Assembly (NCBI GenBank): GCA_021852245.1 | Contig: JAJZNY010000130.1 | Coordinates: forward strand, 1 to 5,773 | Direction of reading: 5' to 3' | Source of the DNA: Planctomycetota bacterium | GTDB taxonomy: Bacteria > Planctomycetota > Phycisphaerae > WQYP01 | Length of the DNA: 5,773 nucleotides | Shown here: one piece after another, positions 1 to 5,773 of the stretch | Numbering within the stretch: position 1 is the first letter of the stretch | How the letters are laid out: every line of letters begins with the position of its first letter | Program-made: the position numbers and the translations under genes | Notes under the pieces: model-generated | The model's input: only the letters and a program-made list of their open reading frames with translations | Database searches by the model: none | What the model was told of the DNA's origin: nothing

Positions 1-786
1 AAGTCCACCTTGAAGGTAACCCGTAAGCCCGGGACGCCGCTGAAGATTCCCTCTTGGTGGTCCGGGCGTAACAATCCCGTGCAGGGTAAAGCAACAGCCG
101 ACGATAAATCCGCAGATGCGTCGGCAGGCCCCTCAGCACCACCACCCGACCCGAATTCTCTCGGCTCGGCCGCATCGCAGCGTGATATCGGCTCCGGCGG
201 GATGATGCCCAGAGCGCAGGAGTTGTTCCTCCGCTACCGCCCATTAATACTGGTGGCGGCGGCGATTCTGGTCATGATCATGATCATGCTGGTTATTTTT
301 CATCATTCAGGCAAAGGGAAGCGGACCGCGCCACCGGCTACCGTCATTATGCCCGGCGGGGTCACCCCCCGGCTGGTGCCGGACAATTCCGAAAACGCCA
401 ATTCCGCTTCAACGCCGATCCCCGCATCGCGACAGGCTGCCAAAGCGCCGGCGCCACAGGCTCATCAGGCTCGCGTTTATCCATCGTCCCAAGTCAATCG
501 CCGTAACGGGTATTACTATCTGGTTATCGTCACCACACTTCCGCAGTATGCCCGGAGTGCGGCGCGATTTATTGCGGCCCATGGCGTAAGTGTTACCATT
601 GAGCCGGCGCAGAGCCCGTACGATGCCGTGGTAAGCGTGCGGGGGTTCAAGCATCGGGCAAGCCGGGCGGCGCGGGCGTTTCAGCGGCGCGTTGTGCAGA
701 TCGGCTATCTGATGCCTGGCGCGAACCGATTGCATCGCAGTGTGTTTAATACTGCATTTTATGCACAGGTGCATCGATCAAATTGA
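1..786 (+). CDS. Single-pass membrane protein with C-terminal SPOR-like domain (5' end probably outside window)
   Basis: The reading frame is open from base 1. A TTG at 10 could start it (258 aa), but no ribosome binding site is visible in the nine bases before it, so the true start is probably upstream. Numbering from the TTG: residues 1-75 are polar and rich in Pro, Ser, Ala and Gly with no recognised domain. Residues 78-97 form one hydrophobic helix (Leu/Ile/Met/Val-rich), flanked by RYR before and HHSGKGKR after. A Pro/Ala-rich linker follows to about 163. Residues 165-258 look like a compact alpha/beta domain: a GYYYLVIV strand, a helix with AARFIAAHGV, then YDAVVSVRGF and a basic helix ending in VVQIGYLM. 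That order resembles SPOR domains, which bind denuded peptidoglycan, and similar membrane-anchored proteins occur in planctomycetes from memory. An envelope role is inference; the exact function is unknown. It lies 112 bases before the oxidoreductase and may be a separate transcription unit. The stop is TGA 784-786. Confidence 0.72.
   Translation, partial: KSTLKVTRKPGTPLKIPSWWSGRNNPVQGKATADDKSADASAGPSAPPPDPNSLGSAASQRDIGSGGMMPRAQELFLRYRPLILVAAAILVMIMIMLVIFHHSGKGKRTAPPATVIMPGGVTPRLVPDNSENANSASTPIPASRQAAKAPAPQAHQARVYPSSQVNRRNGYYYLVIVTTLPQYARSAARFIAAHGVSVTIEPAQSPYDAVVSVRGFKHRASRAARAFQRRVVQIGYLMPGANRLHRSVFNTAFYAQVHRSN
273..288. repeat. Short ATGATC tandem repeat, also a 16-bp perfect palindrome
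   Basis: CATGATCATGATCATG reads the same on both strands and consists of about 2.7 copies of a 6-base unit. It lies inside the transmembrane-helix codons of the first gene and encodes alternating Met and Ile, so it is most simply a by-product of a hydrophobic helix coded with ATG and ATC. No separate function is claimed. Confidence 0.5.
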
Positions 787-799
787 CGCGGCTCCGTGT

Positions 800-811
800 C
801 CGACGCGTCGG
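800..811. promoter_or_regulatory. Perfect 12-bp palindrome in the intergenic gap, possible operator
   Basis: CCGACGCGTCGG is fully self-complementary. It starts 14 bases after the stop of the membrane-protein gene and ends 87 bases before the oxidoreductase ATG. No T-run follows, so it is not an intrinsic terminator, and its centre leaves almost no loop for an RNA hairpin. A two-fold symmetric site here could bind a dimeric regulator, such as the LuxR-type regulator encoded downstream, but this is inference. GC-rich 12-mers of this kind can also arise by chance, and I saw no convincing -35/-10 pair nearby. Confidence 0.25.
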
Positions 812-884
812 CAGGTAGAAGGCTGAGTGATCGGCGCGCAACACGGAACGAAAGAATCTTTGAGATTATGGCGGTTATTCTGCC

Positions 885-893
885 GGAGAAGGG
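885..893 (+). promoter_or_regulatory. Ribosome binding site of the oxidoreductase gene
   Basis: The purine-rich run GGAGAAGGG ends 5 bases before ATG 899, with its GGAG core 10 bases away. It decides the start in favour of ATG 899 over the in-frame GTG at 827, which would add 24 residues that look unlike the family. Confidence 0.7.
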
Positions 894-898
894 CTTCT

Positions 899-2008
899 AT
901 GAGTATTGCCAAACCATCCATTCAGCGAGATCCATCCCGCGGGGAAAAGGCGGCCAAAAAACTGCGCCTCGCCATGATTGGTTGCGGCGGCATCAGTGAA
1001 CATTACATGCGGGCCGTGAGTAAATTGGACCGCGTCGAGGTCGTTGCCGCTGTGGATACCCTGCCGGATATATTGGCGGCCTTTCAGAAGCGGCACCAGA
1101 TTCCCGAGGTCTTCGCCGATTATCGCGATCTGCTGGCGAACGTTTCAATCGACGCGGTGTGCGTGTGCACGCCCAATCTTCATCACGCCCCCATTTCCAT
1201 TGCTGCGCTGGAGGCCGGCGCTCATGTATTAACCGAAAAACCGATGGCGCTGACTCCCAAAGAATGCGTTGAAATGATTCACGCGGCGCAAAACGCGAAA
1301 CGCAAGCTCGCAGTCGGTTTTCAATATCGGTTTCATCCCGCGACCCAGATGCTCAAGCGGGCCGCAGATAGCGGGCAGTTCGGCCCCATTATGCACGTCA
1401 AGTGTCAGGCACTCAGGCGTCGTGGTGTGCCCAACTGGGGGGTATTTGCCCAGAAAAAACTCCAAGGGGGTGGGCCGCTCATCGATATCGGCGTGCACGT
1501 GCTTGAAATGGCCCATTATGTCATGGGTTCACCCCGTCCGGTCAGCGCCTCGGGAAACATCTGGACGTTTGACGGGAATCGCCCGAATCATGTCCCCTGC
1601 ATGTGGCCCGACTGGGACTGGCGGCAATACGACATCGAAGATATGGCCGTCGGACAGATTCGATTTGAAAACGGCGCCATTCTGCAGATTGAGGCATCTT
1701 TCATTGCCCATATTGAAAAGGACCAGTGGAATTTTCAGATCAGCGGCACGCAGGGCGGAGCCAACTGGGACCCGCCGCAAATATTCACCAACCATGTCGG
1801 GACGATGGTGAATATGACGCCCGCCTATCTTCCACCGATGGATTTCGACGGCCTCTTCAAAGCCAAACTGGAAAGTTTTGTTACTTCCGTGCTTGACGAC
1901 ACCCCGCTCGATGCCCCCGCCGAAGCGGGTCTCGCGATACAGGAGATGATCGACGGCATCTATCGTTCAGCGGAGGTTGGCCATGAAATTGATATTCGCA
2001 CACGCTGA
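899..2008 (+). CDS. Gfo/Idh/MocA family NAD(P)-dependent oxidoreductase
   Basis: A 369-residue protein of normal length for this family, whose members oxidise or reduce sugars, inositols and other polyols with bound NAD(P). Residues 22-145 are the Rossmann domain: a hydrophobic strand, then nucleotide loop GCGGIS (28-33), an acidic residue (D53) at the end of the second strand that suggests a preference for NAD over NADP, and the signature CTPN (90-93) followed by EKPMAL (113-118). The C-terminal substrate domain carries GGGPLIDIGVHVLE (190-203). By analogy with inositol dehydrogenase, K114, D196 and H200 would form the catalytic triad. The usual Asp three residues after the His is Glu here (E203). 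There is no signal peptide or Tat motif, so it should be cytoplasmic. The substrate cannot be read from sequence. The sensor kinase starts 21 bases downstream, which suggests co-transcription, and a putative glycosidase lies further along, consistent with sugar catabolism. ATG 899 was chosen over GTG 827 because of a good ribosome binding site. Confidence 0.92.
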   Translation: MSIAKPSIQRDPSRGEKAAKKLRLAMIGCGGISEHYMRAVSKLDRVEVVAAVDTLPDILAAFQKRHQIPEVFADYRDLLANVSIDAVCVCTPNLHHAPISIAALEAGAHVLTEKPMALTPKECVEMIHAAQNAKRKLAVGFQYRFHPATQMLKRAADSGQFGPIMHVKCQALRRRGVPNWGVFAQKKLQGGGPLIDIGVHVLEMAHYVMGSPRPVSASGNIWTFDGNRPNHVPCMWPDWDWRQYDIEDMAVGQIRFENGAILQIEASFIAHIEKDQWNFQISGTQGGANWDPPQIFTNHVGTMVNMTPAYLPPMDFDGLFKAKLESFVTSVLDDTPLDAPAEAGLAIQEMIDGIYRSAEVGHEIDIRTR

Positions 2009-2018
2009 TACCATCAAC

Positions 2019-2026
2019 AGGACAGG
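2019..2026 (+). promoter_or_regulatory. Ribosome binding site supporting the kinase start at 2030
   Basis: AGGACAGG precedes ATG 2030; its AGGA core ends 7 bases before the ATG. This is the main evidence that the unrecognised N-terminal 143 residues of the kinase are translated. The alternative in-frame ATG at 2417 has no comparable site. Confidence 0.55.
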
Positions 2027-2029
2027 TTA

Positions 2030-3463
2030 ATGACCCAGACTCATCCCATTAATCCCGGCGATGGCGGACTTGATTGGGTAAGCTTTTACCACGATGGGAA
2101 AATTCTACATGCAGCCGGTCTCATGCAGACACTCATCGCCCGAAAAACCAAGATAAAATTGACCAGGCCTGCGACCGCGCAGCCCACCCCCAAACCCCGA
2201 ACCCGATCCCGGACACAAAACGATACGCCCCAGGCGACGACACTCTCGCAACTGATCCGCCGGCTTTGCAGGATACCTTCAGACTCGGGCACCAAGCCGT
2301 CCATGCAATGGCACGCAATGTGGAGATATCGAAGACAGGATTTTCAGGCACTCTGGCTGGCTCAACAACCGTCCAAGACCGCACCGGGGCTGCTGGTAAG
2401 CATCCCGCCTGCGCGGATGGATGAGATCATCAATCCTCACAATGAATCAAAAACGCAGTTGCAGGCGATTGTCGAAACCGCCGTTGACGGCATCATCACC
2501 ATCAACGAACGAGGTTTGATTGAAACCTTCAATCCTGCGGCGGAAAAACTATTCGGGTACCGGGCGGCGGCGGTTCTGGGTAAGCCAGTTTCCATGCTCA
2601 TGCCCGAACCATTCCAGAGTGAACACGCCCATTACGTCAATCGCTACCTTGAGACGGGCGAGAAACGCATTATTGGTATCGGGCGCGAGGTCGTCGGTCG
2701 ACGCAGAAATGGGAGCACATTTCCCATGTTTCTTTCGGTCGGCGAGCAGCGCGGCAACGGCAGCAGGAAGTTCACCGGGATCGTGCGTGATATTACGGAT
2801 CGGAAGCGGACGGAATCGCAGGTACTGCTGGTTTCGGAGCGGGTGCAGCAGCGACTTGGACATGATCTTCATGACGGGCTTGGTCAGGTGCTTACCGGCG
2901 CTGCTCTGCTCGCCAAAGCTCTGGAGACCCGATGTGGCGGGCGGAATCCGGATATGCGCGATGAGCTTAACCATCTCGTGGGCATTATCGGTGAGGCGGG
3001 CCGGCAGGTGCGCAAGCTTTCACGCGGGCTCCAACCGCTGGAGCAGGTTTCCGATTACATTTCGGCCATAGAATCGCTCCGCGCCCAGCTCAGCGCGGCG
3101 GGCACCCAACACCTGGAAGTTCACGCCGACCATCTGCCGCCTGAAGCCCGGCTTATCCACGCCAACAACCTTTTTCGCATTGCCCAGGAGGCGACATCCA
3201 ACGCCTTACGCCACAGTGAGGCTCGACGCATCACCATCCATTCAACAACCAGCGGCCGATCGGTTCGACTGGTCATCGAAGACGACGGGAGGGGCTTTAC
3301 CCGATCGGGACAGCGCGGGCTGGGCCTGCATATCATGGATTACCGCGCGAGGCTCATGGGCGGGCAACTTACTGTCCATTCACAAGCGGGACAGGGAACT
3401 CGAGTCGTATGTCACGTGGATTGCGGTATCATCACAGGAGAATTTGGAGAATCCAAAACATGA
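2030..3463 (+). CDS. Soluble PAS sensor histidine kinase: FixL-like putative heme-PAS with a NarL/DesK-type kinase core
   Basis: This 477-residue sensor kinase has no membrane segment, so it should sense a cytoplasmic or diffusible signal. Residues 1-143 match no domain I know and include a basic Pro/Arg/Thr-rich stretch (about 44-70). Residues 144-258 are a PAS domain closely resembling FixL: MLMPEP, an H-x-x-Y-x-x-RY helix, RIIGIGR, GSTFPM and a closing RDITDR. H199 aligns with the proximal heme histidine of FixL, R205 and R219 with heme-contacting arginines, and I214, L235 and V237 with its distal-pocket residues. The transmitter is of HisKA_3 type, with HDLHDGLGQ (278-286): H281 is the expected phosphoacceptor, and D282 with Q286 forms the DxxxQ phosphatase motif. 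The HATPase domain follows: N-box with E387 and N391, DDGRGF (418-423) and GLGL (430-433). Its target is almost certainly the regulator overlapping its stop codon. Heme or oxygen binding is inferred from residues only. FixL itself uses a HisKA core, so this is not called fixL. An alternative start is ATG 2417, which would give a bare PAS-kinase. Confidence 0.93.
   Translation: MTQTHPINPGDGGLDWVSFYHDGKILHAAGLMQTLIARKTKIKLTRPATAQPTPKPRTRSRTQNDTPQATTLSQLIRRLCRIPSDSGTKPSMQWHAMWRYRRQDFQALWLAQQPSKTAPGLLVSIPPARMDEIINPHNESKTQLQAIVETAVDGIITINERGLIETFNPAAEKLFGYRAAAVLGKPVSMLMPEPFQSEHAHYVNRYLETGEKRIIGIGREVVGRRRNGSTFPMFLSVGEQRGNGSRKFTGIVRDITDRKRTESQVLLVSERVQQRLGHDLHDGLGQVLTGAALLAKALETRCGGRNPDMRDELNHLVGIIGEAGRQVRKLSRGLQPLEQVSDYISAIESLRAQLSAAGTQHLEVHADHLPPEARLIHANNLFRIAQEATSNALRHSEARRITIHSTTSGRSVRLVIEDDGRGFTRSGQRGLGLHIMDYRARLMGGQLTVHSQAGQGTRVVCHVDCGIITGEFGESKT
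3446..3449 (+). promoter_or_regulatory. Ribosome binding site of the response regulator
   Basis: GGAG ends 10 bases before ATG 3460; a second AGGAG lies further upstream at 3436-3440. Both are inside the 3' end of the kinase gene. They favour ATG 3460 over an upstream in-frame ATG at 3409, which would add 17 basic residues not typical of a receiver N-terminus. Confidence 0.6.
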
Positions 3464-4137
3464 ATAAGACCGGCGCGTCCATATCCGGTGTGCTCACCCC
3501 CACCATCGTCATTGCGGATGATCATCCGGTTTCGCGCGAGGGGCTTGTCGCTATTATCAGTGCGTCGAATGCGGGTCGTATGATCGGCCAGGCGGGGACG
3601 GGCCGGGAGGCGCTCGAACTGGTTGAGAAACTCTCCCCCGATATTCTCATTCTGGATTTATCGCTGGGCGATCGACCCGGCTTGGAAGTGATCAAAGACC
3701 TCAAGGCATGGAAAGCCCGTACCGCAGTATTGGTACTATCCATGCACGATGAACAGATATATGCCGAGCGGTGTATCCGCGCTGGCGCCCGCGGGTATGT
3801 GATGAAAACGCAGGCGGCCGAGGAAATTGTCCGCGCGATCTCGGATATTTCGCTCGGCAAGGTATACGTCTCGCAAGCCATGAGTTCGCGACTGCTCTCC
3901 CACCTTGCAGGCAGCCCGAAGACGGGCGGCCGACTCGCATTTGATCGGCTGACTGACCGCGAATTGGAGATTTTTGAATTGCTCGGTCAGGGGCGGACAG
4001 TCAAACAGATTGCCCGGATGCTTCATCTGAGCAGTAAAACCGTTGAAGCACACCGCGAACATATCAAGGATAAATTGGATGTAAAATCAAGCACCGAGCT
4101 CCTCCGGTTGGCCGTGCTCTCCGGTGCGTCGTCATGA
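3460..4137 (+). CDS. NarL/FixJ-type response regulator with LuxR helix-turn-helix
   Basis: A 225-residue two-domain transcription regulator of standard length. The receiver (about 14-130) has the acidic pair D20 and D21, phosphoacceptor D66 at the end of the LILDL strand, S94 at the switch position and invariant K116 after GYVMK. A linker leads to the DNA-binding domain (about 164-219): LTDRELEIFELL, then GRTVKQIARMLHLSSKTVEAH (178-198) holding the recognition helix, and IKDKLDVKSSTELLRLAV. All catalytic receiver residues are present, so it should be phosphorylated in the normal way, by the kinase immediately upstream. The ATG overlaps the kinase TGA as ATGA (3460-3463), a layout that usually couples translation and keeps partner levels matched. 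It presumably binds DNA as a dimer when phosphorylated. Its targets are unknown; its own operon, including the sugar-type oxidoreductase and the lipoprotein on either side, is the first candidate. The domain pair equals that of FixJ and NarL, but residue similarity does not separate these subgroups here, so no symbol is given. Confidence 0.95.
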   Translation: MNKTGASISGVLTPTIVIADDHPVSREGLVAIISASNAGRMIGQAGTGREALELVEKLSPDILILDLSLGDRPGLEVIKDLKAWKARTAVLVLSMHDEQIYAERCIRAGARGYVMKTQAAEEIVRAISDISLGKVYVSQAMSSRLLSHLAGSPKTGGRLAFDRLTDRELEIFELLGQGRTVKQIARMLHLSSKTVEAHREHIKDKLDVKSSTELLRLAVLSGASS

Positions 4138-4155
4138 GTGATTATTATATTTTTC

Positions 4156-4160
4156 AAGAG
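4156..4160 (+). promoter_or_regulatory. Weak ribosome binding site of the lipoprotein gene
   Basis: AAGAG ends 7 bases before ATG 4168 in an otherwise AT-rich 30-base gap. It supports ATG 4168, which also yields a well-formed lipoprotein signal. An in-frame GTG at 4138 would add ten mostly hydrophobic residues before the basic n-region. Confidence 0.4.
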
Positions 4161-4167
4161 CTTACGC

Positions 4168-5773
4168 ATGCATTGCTGTAATGCAGGCCGGCGCAGCGCC
4201 GCCCTAAACCGGTTCACGCGAGTGAGTCTTCTCGTTGTCTGTGTTTGCATCGCCGCATGTTCCCAGGGCGGCGGAACCGTGACGTGCCGTGCCGCCGAAG
4301 CCGTTGCCCCGGGCGGCAGCCGCCCGCGAAACGTTGCCGGACACATCCCCTATGCCGGAAAAGCCCGAAAACACTACGTCACGCTGCCTGACATCACGCG
4401 GTCTTATCCAACGGTGCAACCGAAAATGCCGGAACCAGCCAAGATACTACTGGTTGCCGACATCAGTCGGGAGCCGCCCCACGTCCAACGACTGCTGGTC
4501 ACATTGGAGGGATTGGTTAATTGCACTCGACCCCGCATTTATCTGATCTGGAATCGCAGCGACTGGTTTTGGCTTCGCCAATTGAAACAGCAGCATTCCA
4601 TCAACGGTTGGCGAGTGATCAAAAATCCTCTTTCGCTGGTGCACATCTTCCGCCATTCGATCCGTGGAGCGGTGGTTCCCGATCCGGCGATCTTTGATTC
4701 ACCGGACATCGCCTGCGATATCGGTGCGATCGATCGCCTGGTGGTTGCAACACCCCGACTGGCCCGGGAATTGCATCTGCCTGTCAAGGTCGATCTGCGC
4801 GGTAAATTTACCGATGACGCTGCCGCCCTGCGTTATCTGCGTATTAAATTGCTGCCGCACATGAATCCATATCTGATGTGCTGCCTGGACCCGAAGATTC
4901 TCGGCCGTGGCGGGGTTGATCAACTGATTGCTGCCAAGGGGCCCATATTCTGGGTAACGGGACGCGCGGCACAGCAGGAACCGGGTGCCGACATGTACGC
5001 CGAGAAGCGACAGATTGAAAAATTGCTCGCAGAGTCGCCATTTGGAGCGGTGGTTCGCGGCTTCTGGTGGTGCGGCCCCGGCAGCGGACTGGGCGAGGGC
5101 CCGGGCGTGGCGCTGGCATCGAAATATGGGAAGATCACCGTTGTCAGCGATTATGTCCGCAATTTTTCCGTCTTCAGCGGAGTACCTCTGTCACACCTGC
5201 GGCAGAAGTTTCTCCCCGCCCCTCGTTTTAATCCCCACAAGATATACATAGCGCTAACCATCTCTGATGGCGACAATCTCTGCACGTGGCAGAGCTATTT
5301 CAGACACTGGTTTCAGAGCCCCTACCACGGAAAATTTGCGGTCGGCTGGGGCATGGGCCCCACGATTATTGATGTTGCTCCCACTCTCGCCCGATGGTAC
5401 TTTCAGCATGCCAAACCGCATGACGAATTTTTATGCGATGTATCCGGGATCGGCTATTTCTATCCGCCTGTCTGGGCCCGTCGCCTCGTTAATCGCAGGG
5501 CCGCGTTCAAACGCATCTATCGCTGGACCTATCGATACATGCGACGAATGGACATGCCGACGCTTCGCCTTTTTCTCGGTTCCGCCCGCGGTCAGGCTCA
5601 GGAACGACGGGTGATTGCGGAGGTTGGCGCCGCCATGCCACAGGTGCAATTTTTAATGCCCGACTACGGCTATTCCGGCGAAAAACGCTACGACCAACTC
5701 ACTTACACGCTTCCGACGGGCCAGGCCGTTTTCCGGGCTGCTACCAATTCCAGTTTTGGCTCACACTGGAAAG
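4168..5773 (+). CDS. GxGYxYP-family putative glycoside hydrolase, lipoprotein (3' end outside window)
   Basis: 535 residues are in the window and the frame is still open at its end. Residues 1-31 are a lipoprotein signal: basic n-region with R8, R9, R15 and R18, hydrophobic core VSLLVVCVC, and lipobox IAAC with the lipidated Cys at C31, so the protein should be exported and membrane-anchored. A low-complexity linker runs to about 90. The GxGYxYP N-terminal domain follows, with LEGLVNCTRPRIYLIW (113-128). Further marks are GFWWCGPG (298-305), E310, and SDYVRNFSVFSG (327-338). The C-terminal domain opens with TISDGDN (364-370) and contains the family motif as GIGYFYP (427-433), with FAVGWGMGP and a DVAPTLARWY helix between them. 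These families (Pfam PF16216 and PF14323) are named putative glycoside hydrolases by fold; substrate and catalytic residues are, as far as I know, not settled. The DGDN acidic pair is a reasonable active-site candidate. The gene starts 30 bases after the regulator and is probably co-transcribed with it. Confidence 0.88.
   Translation, partial: MHCCNAGRRSAALNRFTRVSLLVVCVCIAACSQGGGTVTCRAAEAVAPGGSRPRNVAGHIPYAGKARKHYVTLPDITRSYPTVQPKMPEPAKILLVADISREPPHVQRLLVTLEGLVNCTRPRIYLIWNRSDWFWLRQLKQQHSINGWRVIKNPLSLVHIFRHSIRGAVVPDPAIFDSPDIACDIGAIDRLVVATPRLARELHLPVKVDLRGKFTDDAAALRYLRIKLLPHMNPYLMCCLDPKILGRGGVDQLIAAKGPIFWVTGRAAQQEPGADMYAEKRQIEKLLAESPFGAVVRGFWWCGPGSGLGEGPGVALASKYGKITVVSDYVRNFSVFSGVPLSHLRQKFLPAPRFNPHKIYIALTISDGDNLCTWQSYFRHWFQSPYHGKFAVGWGMGPTIIDVAPTLARWYFQHAKPHDEFLCDVSGIGYFYPPVWARRLVNRRAAFKRIYRWTYRYMRRMDMPTLRLFLGSARGQAQERRVIAEVGAAMPQVQFLMPDYGYSGEKRYDQLTYTLPTGQAVFRAATNSSFGSHWK
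4310..4326. repeat. GC-only inverted repeat early in the lipoprotein gene
   Basis: CGGGCGGC and its complement GCCGCCCG flank a single A, so the mRNA could fold a 7-bp all-GC stem with a 3-base loop. It lies in codons 48-53, just after the lipoprotein signal, and encodes part of the Pro/Gly/Ser/Arg linker. No T-run follows, so it is not an intrinsic terminator. A translational-pause role is possible, but low-complexity GC-rich linker coding explains it equally well. Confidence 0.4.

Noticed and set aside
118..815. 11-base direct repeat GCGTCGGCAGG at 118-128 and 805-815
   Set aside because: One copy is coding and the other intergenic, with no shared flanks; an 11-base GC-rich match is plausible by chance.
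852..880. Possible promoter using TTGAGA or TTATTC before the oxidoreductase
   Set aside because: No -35/-10 pair with 16-18 base spacing could be matched; TTGAGA at 860 would place the -10 in the ribosome binding site.
827..898. GTG 827 as start of the oxidoreductase
   Set aside because: It would add 24 residues rich in Arg and Trp that do not belong to the family's N-terminus; ATG 899 has a strong ribosome binding site.
796..999. 67-codon + strand frame overlapping the start of the oxidoreductase
   Set aside because: It overlaps the Rossmann strand of a well-supported gene in another frame, has no recognisable domain and no convincing ribosome binding site.
1916..1929. CCCGC-CGAA-GCGGG hairpin near the end of the oxidoreductase gene
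   Set aside because: Only five base pairs, inside coding sequence and without a T-run, so it is neither a terminator nor a convincing regulatory element.
2549..2974. 141-codon open frame on the - strand
   Set aside because: It lies antisense to the PAS and phosphoacceptor regions of the kinase, and its product shows no domain; it is a by-product of codon use in the real gene.
2520..3071. 183-codon + strand frame inside the kinase gene
   Set aside because: The other frame encodes clear PAS and HisKA_3 motifs over the same bases, while this one gives Ser/Arg/Cys-rich sequence with no domain.
4138..4167. AT-rich gap as an internal promoter, or GTG 4138 as the lipoprotein start
   Set aside because: The TATTATAT-like run has no matching -35 element, and ATG 4168 gives the more typical signal peptide with a ribosome binding site at suitable spacing.
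3736..4346. Two - strand open frames (3736-4062 and 4023-4346) antisense to the regulator and the lipoprotein start
   Set aside because: Both are opposite well-supported coding sequence and have no domain or ribosome binding site of note.

Overview
The window looks like chromosomal DNA of a GC-moderate (high fifties by eye) Gram-negative-type bacterium, most likely a planctomycete, perhaps Phycisphaerae-like. This is inferred from gene content, not from a marker gene: a GxGYxYP-family lipoprotein, a sugar-type Gfo/Idh/MocA oxidoreductase and a single-pass membrane protein with a SPOR-like tail are a combination I associate with that phylum. No rRNA, tRNA, mobile element or CRISPR array was seen.

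Layout: all five genes are on the + strand and tightly packed. (1) Positions 1-786 hold the end of a bitopic membrane protein with a Pro/Ser/Ala-rich cytoplasmic N-terminus, one transmembrane helix and a small SPOR-like C-terminal domain. (2) After a 112-base gap carrying a perfect 12-bp palindrome comes a Gfo/Idh/MocA oxidoreductase (899-2008). (3) A soluble sensor histidine kinase (2030-3463) follows 21 bases later. (4) A NarL/FixJ-type response regulator (3460-4137) overlaps the kinase stop by 4 bases (ATGA). (5) After 30 bases a GxGYxYP putative glycoside hydrolase lipoprotein begins at 4168 and runs off the end of the window.

The most interesting element is the kinase. Its PAS domain resembles the oxygen-sensing heme-PAS of rhizobial FixL across about 70 residues. 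It keeps, at matching spacing, the proximal heme histidine, two heme-contacting arginines and the hydrophobic distal-pocket trio. The output half, however, is a NarL/DesK-type HisKA_3 plus HATPase module, not the HisKA type of FixL. The first 143 residues match nothing I recognise.

Working model (inference): a cytoplasmic heme-based gas or redox sensor phosphorylates the adjacent LuxR-type regulator. The pair sits in a probable operon with a sugar-type oxidoreductase and an exported putative glycosidase, so it may tie polysaccharide use to oxygen supply. The co-directional packing supports co-transcription, but the regulon is not shown by the sequence.
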